Shown here in pieces: positions 43,365-52,913 of a stretch of DNA of 64,000 bases. The DNA lies in assembly GCA_050246995.1 (NCBI GenBank), contig JBFWVA010000006.1:1-64000 (forward strand). The letters are read 5' to 3'. Origin of the DNA: SHVO01 sp050246995. Its GTDB lineage: Bacteria > Pseudomonadota > Alphaproteobacteria > Rhodospirillales > Rhodospirillaceae. The translations under genes and the position numbers were made by a program. Positions within the stretch are counted from its first letter, which is position 1; every line of letters begins with the position of its first letter. The notes under the pieces are model-generated. The model saw only the letters and a program-made list of their open reading frames with translations, had not been told where the DNA came from and ran no database searches.

Positions 43365-44261
43365 TCAGAGGTGAAGAGTCATGTTTCCGGACATCATTGG
43401 GGCACAGCTTCCGGCGATGAAGGTCCGGATTTCGCCGTCAACCTTTTGCGCTGCGGCGTCGAGGAAGCTGGGCCGCCCCATCTCGACGCCCTGAACGATC
43501 TTACGCGAAATGAAGTCTTGCGAAGCTAAGCTCGCGAGCAGACCGATCAGCGCGACATTGGCGCTGCCAGTGGCGGGATCCTCGGGGATTCCATGTAATG
43601 GCGCGAACATGCGGCAGCGGATGTCCGCGCCTTGACCGGCCTCGCGCGTATAAAGGTACAGGCCCGAAATCTCGGGGGCGAAGCGATCGCGAAAAACGCT
43701 CGTTTGCGGGTTCGCCGCGCCGAGGGATGACAGGCCCTTCAGCTCCGCGATGGCGAATGGGGTGCCGCAGGAGGCAATGACGGGTGGGTGGTTCACCGTC
43801 ATGATATCGCCGGGCGAAAGTTCGACAGCGGCGGCCACGATGTCGACCGCAAGTTCGCCCGTGCGCGAGAAGGGCTTCGGCGACGTGACGCGTGCGCCGT
43901 GCACCTTGCCCGAGGCGGTTAAAATCTCGATAGGAACCAGACCGGCCTTTTCCTCGAACACCACGCGGCCTTCAATCTTACGGCCGAAACATTCGCCCTT
44001 TCCGGCCAGAACGAACGCCGTGCCGACGTTGGGATGGCCCGCGAAAGGAAGCTCGGCGCGCGGCGTGAAGATGCGTACCTCGGCTGTATTCGCGGGATCC
44101 CGCGGCGGAAGGACGAAGGTGGTTTCCGCGAGGTTGAACTCCGCGGCGATAGACTGCATCTGAACCGTCGATAACGTCTCGGCGCCGAACACGACGGCCA
44201 GCGGGTTGCCGCCGAACTGACGGTCGGTGAACACATCAACGGTGATGAAATCGACTTTCAT
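43365..44261 (-). CDS. PhzF-family isomerase-like protein
   Basis: This encodes 298 residues, normal for the family. Marks include NPLAVV (19-24), the catalytic Glu at about 46 in FNLAETTF, the ELPFAGHPNVGTA block (about 70-82) and the second-half EDPATGSAN (about 227). The reaction is unknown outside phenazine synthesis; members act as isomerases/epimerases or proteins of unknown role. There are no phenazine genes nearby. It follows the membrane-protein gene by 45 bp on the same strand. Cytoplasmic. Confidence 0.92.
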   Translation of the reverse strand: MKVDFITVDVFTDRQFGGNPLAVVFGAETLSTVQMQSIAAEFNLAETTFVLPPRDPANTAEVRIFTPRAELPFAGHPNVGTAFVLAGKGECFGRKIEGRVVFEEKAGLVPIEILTASGKVHGARVTSPKPFSRTGELAVDIVAAAVELSPGDIMTVNHPPVIASCGTPFAIAELKGLSSLGAANPQTSVFRDRFAPEISGLYLYTREAGQGADIRCRMFAPLHGIPEDPATGSANVALIGLLASLASQDFISRKIVQGVEMGRPSFLDAAAQKVDGEIRTFIAGSCAPMMSGNMTLHL

Positions 44262-44306
44262 CGCTGGAGCCCTTCCTGCGGCGTTCTACGAATAGATTGT
44301 TGCGCG

Positions 44307-44945
44307 TCAGTGCCAGAATAGAACGAGCGCGCCACCGACGGTAAGGCCCGCACCGGCAATGGCGCTGAGCATTATGATCGCAAACCGCCCCCACGGCCCC
44401 GCGACGGCCTTCGCACGGTAAGCCTCGACGGCGAGTTTCATGAGGAAGCCGGTGGCCGCGCCGAGGGCGACCCCCGCAGCGACGATGGGCCAGCCGACAA
44501 AACCGGTCCACACCGCAAAGAGCGCGACCGCGAGCCCCAGCAGCGCCCCGGCCGCGAGCCCGAGAAGGACGAAGGGAAGGTTTTTCCGTGCGATGGTGGC
44601 GATGCGAATGATGCGCCACTTGCGCAAGGCGCTCGCCACGCCATGAGCTTTCTCGCCCTGCGAGAGAGCGTTCGCGACGTCATCTTTCAGTGCGGCGGCG
44701 GCGGCGCCGCGCGATTCGAACCGGTCAAGAAAAGCAGCGGCGAGGACGGTGTAGTGACTTTGCGGCGGGACACGCAGGAGACCGAGCAAGGCGTCGGTCA
44801 TGTCGTCCTCAGCGATGAAAAAATCGCGCGCGGCCCCCTCGGAGACGTCCCGCGCGCGGGAAATCCACCAGCGTCCGGACGCGGGGTCGGAATCCTCCCA
44901 TTCAAGCGCGTGGGCGAGTGCGTGGCTTTCGTCGAGCGCGGACAA
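44307..44945 (-). CDS. Membrane protein of unknown function
   Basis: This encodes 212 residues if a TTG at 44945 is used (no ATG is available before residue 49). The N-terminal half is soluble, with acidic and helical stretches (SRARDVSEGAARDFF, DALLGLLRVPPQS). Three membrane segments follow: LPFVLLGLAAGALLGLAVALF, VGWPIVAAGVALGAATGFL and FAIIMLSAIAGAGLTVGGAL. I do not recognise the family. It lies between a histidine kinase gene (65 bp upstream) and the PhzF gene, all on the same strand. Confidence 0.75.
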   Translation of the reverse strand: MSALDESHALAHALEWEDSDPASGRWWISRARDVSEGAARDFFIAEDDMTDALLGLLRVPPQSHYTVLAAAFLDRFESRGAAAAALKDDVANALSQGEKAHGVASALRKWRIIRIATIARKNLPFVLLGLAAGALLGLAVALFAVWTGFVGWPIVAAGVALGAATGFLMKLAVEAYRAKAVAGPWGRFAIIMLSAIAGAGLTVGGALVLFWH

Positions 44946-45010
44946 CCGTATGCAGGCCCCTCAGTCAGTACCTGGGCCTTCTTAAACGGAGCCTGGATCT
45001 AAAAAAAGGA

Positions 45011-46597
45011 TTACTTCCCTGTAGGCAAGGTGAAGTGGATGGCCGTACCGCCGCCCGCAGTGGTGTCGACGGTGATCTCGCCGCCGTGGCGCGCGACGAT
45101 GTCACGGCAAAGATAGAGGCCGAGCCCCGTGCCCTTCTCGCCCAAAGTTCCGGCTTCCGAGGTGCCGCACTTGAGCGCAAAAAGATCGGCTTTGGCGGCG
45201 GGGGACATACCCACCCCGTCATCACGCACCGTGACTTTCACAAAACGCCCGTCCGCTACAGCCCCGGCCGTCAGGCGCACGGACCCACCGGTCCTGCAGA
45301 ACTTAATGGCGTTGGAAACAAGATTGCGCAGGACAATGCATACGAGGTCGGCGTCACCGACAACATTCATTTGCGCCATGTCGCTGGCAATTGAAACGCG
45401 CTTCTCCTCGGCCATATGCGTCAGCGGTTCGATGCTGCGGGCGCCGACAGCGGCAAGATCGAGAGACGCGAACTTAAGGCCGGAGTCACGGATCTGGATC
45501 GAGGCCCAGGTCAGCAGATTGTCGAGCAGCGTCTGCACATCGCCCGCGGACGCGCGCACGATGCGCGCATATTCGGCCACCTGATCGCGCGGCAAATCCT
45601 TCGCGCCTCCGGCCAAAAGGTCGGCGAAGCCCATCACGATGTTGAACGGACTGCGGAGGTCGTGTGCGATGATCGAAAACAGTTTGTCTTTCTGCCGATT
45701 GGATTCTTGCAGCGCCGCTTCGGCGCGCGCGAGTTCGTTCTCACGCCGCTTGGTTTCACTTATGTCCTGTACGGTCGCGATGAAACGCCGCAGCTTGCCG
45801 TGTTCGTCCACGATGGGCTGCCCAATCTCGCGGATATCCTTGACGGCGCCATCGGCGCTTTCGATCTGATATTCGATCTCGTAGGCATGCGGCGCGGCGA
45901 TCGCCTCCGCCATGGCCGCCAGGTATCGGGGGCGGTCGGACGGCGTCACGGCCGCAGCAAGCTGCTGGGGATGAACGAAGCACGCCATGGCGCTTAACGA
46001 CAGGTCGTGAATGCGCGCGAGTTCTTCCGAGCAGAACGAAAGACGATTCTCGTCCTCGGACCATATCCAGTGGCCAAGATGCGCGAGATGCGCGGCAAGG
46101 CCGAGCATCTCCTTTTGGTCGTGAATCGCGCGGATTGCGGCGAAGGCGTCGGTCACATCGGCGAGGACGCCGAATAGCGCGGTCACGACGCCATTCACAT
46201 CGCATTCCGGCTGCCCTTTGCAAATGATAGTCCGCACGCCGTCTTCGCGCTGGATGCGGCAGTCGAATTCGAAGGCGGCGCGGCTTTGGACGGCATTGTC
46301 GAAGGTCGCGACGACATGGGCGCGATCATCGGGATGGACCGTGTCGAGCGCGGCGGCGAACGTATGGGGGAAGGTCGTGGGATCGACGCCGTGAATAGCG
46401 AAGACCTGCTCGGACCACGTGACTTTGCCGGTGAGAATATCCCAGTGCCAGTGCCCCATGTGGCCGACGCTTTCGGCGAGCATCAGCAGCCGCGATTCAT
46501 CCTCATGAGGGCCGGCGGGCGCAGCGGCGCTCTCCCGGTTCCAAAGCGAAGAACCGGAAGAAGCGGTGCGCACAGGGCGGGGATGGATACTCGCCAT
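45011..46597 (-). CDS. PAS-domain sensor histidine kinase
   Basis: This encodes 528 residues with no membrane span, so it is cytoplasmic. Two PAS domains of the PAS-3 type lie at about 35-160 and 165-285 (GHMGHWHWDILTG, GHWIWSEDENRL). The dimerisation/phosphoacceptor box is FSIIAHDLRSPF (His near 312). The ATPase domain has NLVSNAIKF (N box), DDGVGM (G1) and GTGLGLYL (G2), and ends cleanly at PTGK. No response-regulator gene is adjacent, so it is an orphan in this window. It lies 65 bp upstream of the membrane-protein gene and could share a transcript. Confidence 0.94.
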   Translation of the reverse strand: MASIHPRPVRTASSGSSLWNRESAAAPAGPHEDESRLLMLAESVGHMGHWHWDILTGKVTWSEQVFAIHGVDPTTFPHTFAAALDTVHPDDRAHVVATFDNAVQSRAAFEFDCRIQREDGVRTIICKGQPECDVNGVVTALFGVLADVTDAFAAIRAIHDQKEMLGLAAHLAHLGHWIWSEDENRLSFCSEELARIHDLSLSAMACFVHPQQLAAAVTPSDRPRYLAAMAEAIAAPHAYEIEYQIESADGAVKDIREIGQPIVDEHGKLRRFIATVQDISETKRRENELARAEAALQESNRQKDKLFSIIAHDLRSPFNIVMGFADLLAGGAKDLPRDQVAEYARIVRASAGDVQTLLDNLLTWASIQIRDSGLKFASLDLAAVGARSIEPLTHMAEEKRVSIASDMAQMNVVGDADLVCIVLRNLVSNAIKFCRTGGSVRLTAGAVADGRFVKVTVRDDGVGMSPAAKADLFALKCGTSEAGTLGEKGTGLGLYLCRDIVARHGGEITVDTTAGGGTAIHFTLPTGK

Positions 46598-46954
46598 GAC
46601 CGTATCTTACTAGTTTTTAGTCAAAATCAATTATAAGGTGATAGCGAGCCCAAATAAAGTGAGATTAACTCTTTAACGGCCTTCACTTTTTTGCGAGCCG
46701 CTCACTGCAAAGCCCGTATTTACGCAGAAAATGAAGTGTTTTCAGGCGGATTCAGGCTCTTTGGGACAAAGGCGGGGTACGGACCGCCAATTTGCGTACC
46801 CGCCGCGGCCGCCCGTTGCCGCCGCCCGGCGGCATGTGGAAAAAAATCAGTGCAAATTAGAGGCTTACGCGCACTTGCACCGGCGGAAAGCTCCTGTTAA
46901 AACCCCGCCTCCTTTGACGGACGGGGCGCTGGTCCCCACCGTCATCGCCCATGC
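46598..46954. other. Intergenic region before tRNA-Asp
   Basis: The left part is AT-rich (promoter of the kinase) and contains a TTAACTCTTTAAC motif that is not spaced as a CtrA site. The middle is very GC-rich. A CCCCG/CGGGG hairpin lies just upstream of the tRNA. No gene is supported. Confidence 0.5.
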
Positions 46955-47031
46955 GGGGGCGTAGTTCAGTTGGTTAGAACGTCGGCCTGTCACGCCGAAG
47001 GTCGCGGGTTCGAGTCCCGTCGCTCCCGCCA
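46955..47031 (+). tRNA. tRNA-Asp (anticodon GTC)
   Basis: This is a 77-nt cloverleaf with encoded CCA. The acceptor GGGGGCG pairs with CGCTCCC (one G-T), the D arm is GTTC..GGTT, and the anticodon arm CGGCC-TGTCACG has anticodon GTC at 46989-46991. The T arm is CGGGTTCGAGTCCCG and the discriminator is G. All parts match tRNA-Asp. Confidence 0.97.
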
Positions 47032-47075
47032 CTCTGCTTCGCGCTTATGCGCGTCGGAGACTGGCGTTTCCCCGT

Positions 47076-47858
47076 CTAGAAAATGACCGAAAACAAGCCG
47101 ATGCGTTCTGAATCGAACGCGGTCGTGGTCTTGCCGCTGGCGGTTTTGGTGTCGACGACGCCCGCGACAAGGCGGGCCAGGCTGCTGGGCGTGATCCAGC
47201 TGAAGGCCGGCGCATCCTGGAGCGCGGCGGTGGCACCCGCCACGTCGTCCTCAATCATCCAGCCGGCGCGCACAATCGTGTAATCGAGGCCGGACGCTTT
47301 CAAACGGCTCTCGGCCGCGCCCGCCGCGGCGATGGCGTCGCCGCGCAGGAACTTCACATACCAGGGCAGCAGACCCGCGGTGTCGCCGGTGCCCGTCGCA
47401 CTGACCAAGACCAAGCGCGGCAAATTCGCCGCCTTCGTTGCATCAATAATATTGCGGGTTCCGTCGACGCCGAACGCAAGCCTTTCGCCAGTGGTGTCGA
47501 ACGCCGTGACCACGGCGCGTACCGGGGCGGAGGTGAACAGGGTCTTGAGCTGCTCGGGGACCAGGGGATCGGCGAAAACAACCTCGACCTTCAGCGCGGC
47601 GAAGGGCGACCGGTCGGCGCCTGCCGACACGACGGCCATCACCTGCTTGTTCGCGGCGGCAAGCGCCTTAACCGTCTCGCGGCCGAGCGGCTGATCGGCG
47701 CCGAAGACCACGATCGATCCCACGCGCGGCAATTCTTCGGACATGACCGACACGCGCGGCGCGGCGACGGGCGGCGGCGGTTCGGTGGACTCCTGCGCCC
47801 ACACCGGAAGAACGATACCAAGAGCGAAACAGAAGCCGAGAGCGTATCTGCGAAGCAT
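47076..47858 (-). CDS. Exported NAD(P)-binding (SDR-like) protein
   Basis: This encodes 260 residues. A signal peptide (about 1-22, LRRYALGFCFALGIVLPVWAQ) has a twin Arg (RRYAL) and may use the Tat route. A Pro-rich linker (22-45) leads to an NAD(P)H-binding fold with GADQPLGRETV (about 53) and VLVSATGTGDT (about 149). It resembles the atypical SDR/NmrA-like NAD(P)H-binding family. A nucleotide-cofactor enzyme in the periplasm would need to be exported folded with its cofactor, or it may act in a non-redox way. It lies alone between tRNA-Asp and cysA. Confidence 0.85.
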   Translation of the reverse strand: MLRRYALGFCFALGIVLPVWAQESTEPPPPVAAPRVSVMSEELPRVGSIVVFGADQPLGRETVKALAAANKQVMAVVSAGADRSPFAALKVEVVFADPLVPEQLKTLFTSAPVRAVVTAFDTTGERLAFGVDGTRNIIDATKAANLPRLVLVSATGTGDTAGLLPWYVKFLRGDAIAAAGAAESRLKASGLDYTIVRAGWMIEDDVAGATAALQDAPAFSWITPSSLARLVAGVVDTKTASGKTTTAFDSERIGLFSVIF

Positions 47859-47921
47859 GCGGTTACCTTTTAGCGGGGGCGCAGTCTCGTCCGTTTGCCC
47901 AGGCTTGTCACTAGCCGCCCG

Positions 47922-48995
47922 TCAGACTTGAGCAGAAGTTGCCGGAAATACACGTGCCGCGCGCGCGGCGATCGCAACCGTTTGACCAACCTTAAGGCCG
48001 AGATCGAGGAAGGTTTGGCGAATCACTTGGACCTCTATCAACGCGGGGGCTCCTGCGACCTCCAGTTCCAGCCGCGCGGTAGGACCAGCGGCGCCGATAT
48101 GGCGCACGGTCCCCTTCTGGAAGCCGTCGGCCGCGATGTCGATATCGTGCGGGCGCACATAGGCAAATCCGGGAACATTGCCGGCAGGCACCGGCGCGCC
48201 GTCAACGGATTCGGCTTTGACCGAGAGCCCCCACAGATTTACCGCACCGTTCACGATGGTGCACGGCATCCGGTTCACGTTGCCGAGGAACTCGTACACA
48301 AACGGTGTCGCGGGCGTGTCGTAGACCTGTTCCGGCGTTCCGATCTGTTCAATGGCCCCTTGATTCATCACGACCACACGGTCGGCGAGCTCGAGCGCCT
48401 CCTCCTGGTCGTGAGTCACGAAGATGCTGGTCAAGCCCATATCGTCGTGAAGCCGGCGCAGCCAGCGGCGGAGTTCCTTGCGCACCTTGGCGTCGAGCGC
48501 GCCGAAAGGCTCGTCGAGCAACAGCACGAGAGGTTCGATCGCCAACGCCCGCGCAAGCGCGACGCGCTGCCTTTGTCCGCCTGAAAGCTGCGAAGGATAG
48601 CGCGCGGCGAGCTTGTCGAGCTGCACGAGAGACAGCAGCGACAACACCCGATTTTTTATATCGGAAGTGGACATCCGCCGCTCCGCCGGGGCGACGCGCA
48701 AACCAAAGGCCACGTTCTCGAATACGCTCATGTGCCGGAACAGGGCGTAGTGCTGGAAAACAAAACCCACGCGGCGCTCGCCCACGCGCTTGGCCGCTGC
48801 GTCGTCGCCGTCAAACAGGATCTGACCTTCGTTGGCATGCTCAAGGCCGGCGATGATACGCAGCAATGTGGTTTTGCCAGACCCTGACGGGCCCAGCAGA
48901 GCGACCAATTCGCCCGGGCGCACTTCGAGCGTCAGATCCCGCACGGCGGTGAAGCTGTCGAAGCGTTTGCTAACATTGCGGATTTCAATGCGCAT
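47922..48995 (-). CDS. cysA: Sulfate/thiosulfate ABC importer ATPase
   Basis: This encodes 357 residues. Walker A is GPSGSGKTT (about 36), the signature is LSGGQRQR (about 136), and Walker B is LLLDEPFGALD (about 155). A C-terminal TOBE-like regulatory domain (about 240-350) is typical of CysA. It is the last gene of the cysP-like/cysT/cysW/cysA operon, 7 bp after cysW, and the order and spacing match sulfate importers. Confidence 0.94.
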   Translation of the reverse strand: MRIEIRNVSKRFDSFTAVRDLTLEVRPGELVALLGPSGSGKTTLLRIIAGLEHANEGQILFDGDDAAAKRVGERRVGFVFQHYALFRHMSVFENVAFGLRVAPAERRMSTSDIKNRVLSLLSLVQLDKLAARYPSQLSGGQRQRVALARALAIEPLVLLLDEPFGALDAKVRKELRRWLRRLHDDMGLTSIFVTHDQEEALELADRVVVMNQGAIEQIGTPEQVYDTPATPFVYEFLGNVNRMPCTIVNGAVNLWGLSVKAESVDGAPVPAGNVPGFAYVRPHDIDIAADGFQKGTVRHIGAAGPTARLELEVAGAPALIEVQVIRQTFLDLGLKVGQTVAIAARAARVFPATSAQV

Positions 48996-49002
48996 GGCGG
49001 CC

Positions 49003-49854
49003 TTAATGATGCACGGGCGCGAGTTCGTGGCCGTAGCGCCATTCGAGGAGCGCTTTGGCGACGAGCGTCACCAGAGCCAGGAAGGCAAGCAACGAAGCCA
49101 CGGCGAAGGCCGCGGGAAGATTGTACTCGTTATAGAGAATTTCGACGTGCAAAGGCATGGTGTTGGTGATGCCCCGAATATGGCCGGACACCACCGACAC
49201 CGCGCCGAACTCACCCATGGCCCGCGCATTGCACAAAAGTACGCCATACAGCAGACCCCATTTTATATTCGGCAGGGTCACACGCCAGAAGGTCTGCCAG
49301 CCGCTTGCGCCAAGCGAACGCGCGGCCTCCTCCTCCTCGGTCCCCTGCTCCTGCATCAGCGGAATGAGTTCGCGCGCGACGAACGGAAACGTCACGAAGA
49401 TCGTGGCCAGCACGATGCCGGGCACGGCGTAGACGATCTGAATGTCATGCGCGTCAAGCCACGGGCCGATGAGCCCATGGCCACCAAACATCAGGACGTA
49501 GATGAGGCCGGAAATCACCGGCGAAACCGAGAACGGAAGATCGATCAGGGTGATAAGAAAGCTTTTGCCGACGAAGTCGAACTTCGCGATGGCCCAGGAC
49601 GCGGCCACGCCGAAGATGACATTCGCCGGGACGGCGATGGCCGCCACGATCAAGGTTAGCTTGATCGCGGCTTGCGCGTCCGGTTCCGTCACCGCTTCCA
49701 GGTAATAGGCGAGACCGCGGCCGAGCGCCTCGGTAAAGACCACGACGACAGGCAGTACCAGGAAGAACAGGATGTAGATCAGGGACAAGAGAACAAGCCC
49801 TGCCCTCACTTTTCGGTTTTCGGTGATGGGTGCGAATGTGCGTTTAGCGGCCAT
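49003..49854 (-). CDS. cysW: Sulfate ABC importer permease CysW
   Basis: This encodes 283 residues from the ATG at 49854, two bases after the cysT stop; a TTG two codons upstream overlaps that stop. Six spans are expected. The coupling loop is EEEAARSLGASGWQTF (about 170), preceded by LPFSVSPVISGL, a CysW mark. Confidence 0.94.
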   Translation of the reverse strand: MAAKRTFAPITENRKVRAGLVLLSLIYILFFLVLPVVVVFTEALGRGLAYYLEAVTEPDAQAAIKLTLIVAAIAVPANVIFGVAASWAIAKFDFVGKSFLITLIDLPFSVSPVISGLIYVLMFGGHGLIGPWLDAHDIQIVYAVPGIVLATIFVTFPFVARELIPLMQEQGTEEEEAARSLGASGWQTFWRVTLPNIKWGLLYGVLLCNARAMGEFGAVSVVSGHIRGITNTMPLHVEILYNEYNLPAAFAVASLLAFLALVTLVAKALLEWRYGHELAPVHH

Positions 49855-49856
49855 GA

Positions 49857-50711
49857 TCAAAAGGCCCCTATACGGCCGCGGCTCCAGCGCTGCAGCAAAT
49901 TGATCATGAACAGGAGTACGAAAGCGGCTGTCAGCATGGCGACACCAATCGCCGCCGCGCCCGCGTAGTCGAATTGCTCCAGCTTTATGATGATGAGTAA
50001 CGGTACGATCTCCGATTTCATGGGCAGGTTGCCCGCGATGAAGATGACCGAGCCGTATTCGCCGAGGGCGCGCGCGAAAGCCAATGCAAATCCGGTTAGC
50101 GCCGCCGGCAGAATCGCGGGCAGGAGAATATGCCGAAAGGTTTGGAAACGGCTGGCGCCGAGACTGGCGGCCGCCTCCTCCACCTCTTTGTCCAAGTCCT
50201 GAAGCACTGGCTGCACGGTACGGACGACGAACGGCAGGCCAATGAACACGAGAGCGATCACCACACCAAGGGGAGTGAACGCCACTTTGATATCGGCTTT
50301 CGCCAAAATCTGGCCTACCCAGCCGTTCTCAGCGAACAGCGCCGTAAGCGCGATGCCCGCGACGGCCGTGGGAAGCGCGAACGGCAGATCAACCAAACCT
50401 TCAACAAAGCGCTTGAGGGGAAAATCGTAACGTACCAGCACCCACGCGGTGAGCACGCCGAAAACGATATTGACGAGCGCGGCGACAAAGGACGCGCCAA
50501 AACTCAGGCGATAGGCGGCGAGCGCGCGCGGATCGGTCACGACGCCGACAAATTCATCCCAAGACAGGTCCGCCGCGCGCAGGATCATAGCCGCGAGCGG
50601 TATGAGCACGATGAAGCTCAGGTAGAACAGCGTGAAGCCCATGCTCAGGCCGAAGCCCGGCAAGACGCTCGGCTTGCGCCAAAAAGATGTGCGCGCGGCG
50701 ATGGCCGTCAC
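49857..50711 (-). CDS. cysT: Sulfate ABC importer permease CysT
   Basis: This encodes 284 residues from a GTG at 50711, with GGGGA just upstream; no ATG is available. The LPFALPTAVAGIAL and VEEAAASLGASRFQTF blocks identify CysT/CysU. It is followed two bases later by cysW. Confidence 0.93.
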   Translation of the reverse strand: MTAIAARTSFWRKPSVLPGFGLSMGFTLFYLSFIVLIPLAAMILRAADLSWDEFVGVVTDPRALAAYRLSFGASFVAALVNIVFGVLTAWVLVRYDFPLKRFVEGLVDLPFALPTAVAGIALTALFAENGWVGQILAKADIKVAFTPLGVVIALVFIGLPFVVRTVQPVLQDLDKEVEEAAASLGASRFQTFRHILLPAILPAALTGFALAFARALGEYGSVIFIAGNLPMKSEIVPLLIIIKLEQFDYAGAAAIGVAMLTAAFVLLFMINLLQRWSRGRIGAF

Positions 50712-50766
50712 TAAGTCCCCATCAGTTCGCGTTTTCTTTTGAGGCTACGAATTCGGACGTTCACGC

Positions 50767-51777
50767 TCAAGGTTTATAAATTTTATCGAAGATGCCCTTG
50801 TCGTTGAAATGTTGGGCCTGGGCCTTCTTCCAACCGCCGAATACTTCATCGATTGTAAAAAGCTCAATGTTGGGGAGCTTCACTTTTGCCGCGGAGGCCG
50901 CGGCGGCGTCGCGAGGACGATAGTAGTGTTTGGCGATGATCGCTTGGCCTTCGGGCGTGTAGAGATACTTGAGATATTCTTCCGCGAGGTCCTTGTTCTT
51001 ATTGCGCTCGGCGACGCGGTCTACGACCGCGACCGGAGGCTCCGCCAGAATACTGACGGACGGCATAACAACCTCGAACTTATCGGCGCCGAACTCGTCC
51101 AGCGCCAGATACGCTTCATTCTCCCAAGCGATATAGACGTCGCCGAGGCCGCGCTGGGTAAAGGTGATCGTGGAGCCGCGCGCGCCGGAATCAAGCACCG
51201 GCACGTTCTTGTAAAGCCGGCCGACGAACTGCTCGGCGGCGGCCGCGTTGTTGTTATTCGCCTTCAGGGCGTACCCCCAGGCCGCGAGATAGTTCCAGCG
51301 CGCCCCGCCGGAGGTCTTTGGATTTGGGGTTATGACCGCCACGCCAGGCTTCACAAGATCGGGCCAATCCTTGATCGCTTTTGGGTTGCCCTTGCGCACC
51401 AAGAAAACAATGGTCGATGTGTACGGCGCGCTGTTGCTGGGGAGGCGCGATTGCCATGCGGCCGGGAGCGACTTTGCGCGTTCGGCGATGGCGTCGATGT
51501 CATAAGCCAACGCAAGGGTGACGACGTCGGCGCGCAAACCGTCAATGACTGCCCGGGACTGACCGCCAGAACCCGCATGCGATTGGCGGACGGTGACGTC
51601 ATCGCCCGTCTTGCCTTTCCAGTATTTGGCAAAGGCCGCGTTGTACTCCTGGTAAAGCTCACGGGTCGGATCGTACGACGCGTTCAAGAGCGTGCGCTCA
51701 GCCGCAAGGGACGGCGATGCGAGCACCGACAGTCCAAATGCGATCGTAAGAGCATGGCGCGTGAGGAAGAGCTTCAA
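50767..51777 (-). CDS. Sulfate/thiosulfate-binding periplasmic protein
   Basis: This encodes 336 residues from a TTG at 51777, chosen because AAGGA sits seven bases upstream and the product then begins MKLFLTRHA with a clean signal peptide ending LAAE. Family blocks: LLNASYDPTRELYQEYN at the mature N-terminus, SHAGSGGQSRAVIDG, and LYTPEGQAIIAKHYYRPRD near the C-terminus. It is the first gene of the sulfate importer operon, 55 bp before cysT. It could be called cysP or sbp. Confidence 0.92.
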   Translation of the reverse strand: MKLFLTRHALTIAFGLSVLASPSLAAERTLLNASYDPTRELYQEYNAAFAKYWKGKTGDDVTVRQSHAGSGGQSRAVIDGLRADVVTLALAYDIDAIAERAKSLPAAWQSRLPSNSAPYTSTIVFLVRKGNPKAIKDWPDLVKPGVAVITPNPKTSGGARWNYLAAWGYALKANNNNAAAAEQFVGRLYKNVPVLDSGARGSTITFTQRGLGDVYIAWENEAYLALDEFGADKFEVVMPSVSILAEPPVAVVDRVAERNKNKDLAEEYLKYLYTPEGQAIIAKHYYRPRDAAAASAAKVKLPNIELFTIDEVFGGWKKAQAQHFNDKGIFDKIYKP

Positions 51778-51989
51778 CGGCGAATCCTTGTCCTGATTAA
51801 AAGTGAGCGAGAGTCGCCCATGCCGCGCGTTTTGGCACCATGTCCTGGGAGAATTTTCTCCACAGCGCGCATCCGGAGAGACGGACACACTCCTCGTAAA
51901 CCGGAGCGAAGGGCTCCTTAGGGATTGTCAACGGCGCAGTGCGTGAATTGTTCACGGACTTGGACGTCTCTCGCATCGAACGTCCCGGT

Positions 51990-52913
51990 TTATGCCGTCC
52001 AGATCGCGGCGATCCGCTCGCGCTGTTTGGCGTCCGGGAGTGGGCCGTGACCGGCCGCGAGGTTTTCGATCATATGCTGCGGCCGGTTGGTGCCCGGGAT
52101 CGCCGCAGTAACAGCGGGATGAGAGGCAACAAACTTCAACAGGAGCTGCGCGAAGCTCACGGCGCCCAATTCCTGCTTTGCCCATTCGGGAACGGCTTGT
52201 CCCTGCACCTTACTGAGGAGGCGCCCGCGTCCCAGGGGGAGCGCAATAAGCACCGCCACACCTTTGTCGGCCGCCATCGGAAGCAGCCGCTTTTCAGCTT
52301 CGCGGGCGTCCACGGCATAGGCGAATTCAACGAAATCGATCTGGTCCATCCACGTTGTGAGACGGTCCTGCTCGCGCCCGGTGGAGCTGACACCCACGTA
52401 GCGGTAACGGCCCTGGGCCTTGAGCTCCTGGAAGACCGGGAGATGAAGATCCGTATCGACCATGTTGTGCACGAACATGAGGTCGATGGTATTGGAGCGC
52501 AGGCGCTTGAATGCCGCATCAATCGCGGCCTGCCCGGCCTCCTTGCCGCGCTCCTCGATCTTCGTCGCCAGAAAGATCTTGTCGCGCAGCGCGCTCTTCT
52601 CGATGACATCGCCCACGAAAGCTTCAGCGCCGCCACCGCTGTATTGCTCGGCCGTATCGAGCACGCGTCCGCCTTTCGCCACGAGTTCGCGTATCACCTG
52701 CGCCTTCTGCTCCATGATCTCGGGCGCCGCTTGCGCGCCGAAATCCTGCGCAGTGCCGAGACCGATGACGGGAAGCTGTTCCTTGTTCTTGCTCTTGGGG
52801 ATCGTGCGCATCACGAGTGCGTTATCGGCGCCTTGGCCAATCACGGGAAAACCTGCGAGCGCCGCCGCGCCGGCGACGCCGGTCAGAAATTGTTTGCGTG
52901 AAATGCTCGTCAT
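51990..52913 (-). CDS. Tat-exported aldo/keto reductase
   Basis: This encodes 307 residues. The N-terminus SISRKQFLTGVAGAAALAG is a Tat-type signal (R-K instead of R-R). The reductase barrel has catalytic Asp and Tyr in RVLDTAEQYSGG (about 82-93), Lys in LATKIEERG (about 118) and His in FVHNM (about 147). The substrate is unknown. Export with folded NADP is plausible, as for Tat-exported oxidoreductases. It lies between the sulfate operon and the protease gene. Confidence 0.9.
   Translation of the reverse strand: MTSISRKQFLTGVAGAAALAGFPVIGQGADNALVMRTIPKSKNKEQLPVIGLGTAQDFGAQAAPEIMEQKAQVIRELVAKGGRVLDTAEQYSGGGAEAFVGDVIEKSALRDKIFLATKIEERGKEAGQAAIDAAFKRLRSNTIDLMFVHNMVDTDLHLPVFQELKAQGRYRYVGVSSTGREQDRLTTWMDQIDFVEFAYAVDAREAEKRLLPMAADKGVAVLIALPLGRGRLLSKVQGQAVPEWAKQELGAVSFAQLLLKFVASHPAVTAAIPGTNRPQHMIENLAAGHGPLPDAKQRERIAAIWTA

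Noticed and set aside
46955..47031. tRNA-Asp as a phage or island attachment site
   Set aside because: No integrase gene and no second copy of the tRNA 3' end were seen nearby; it is a complete ordinary tRNA.
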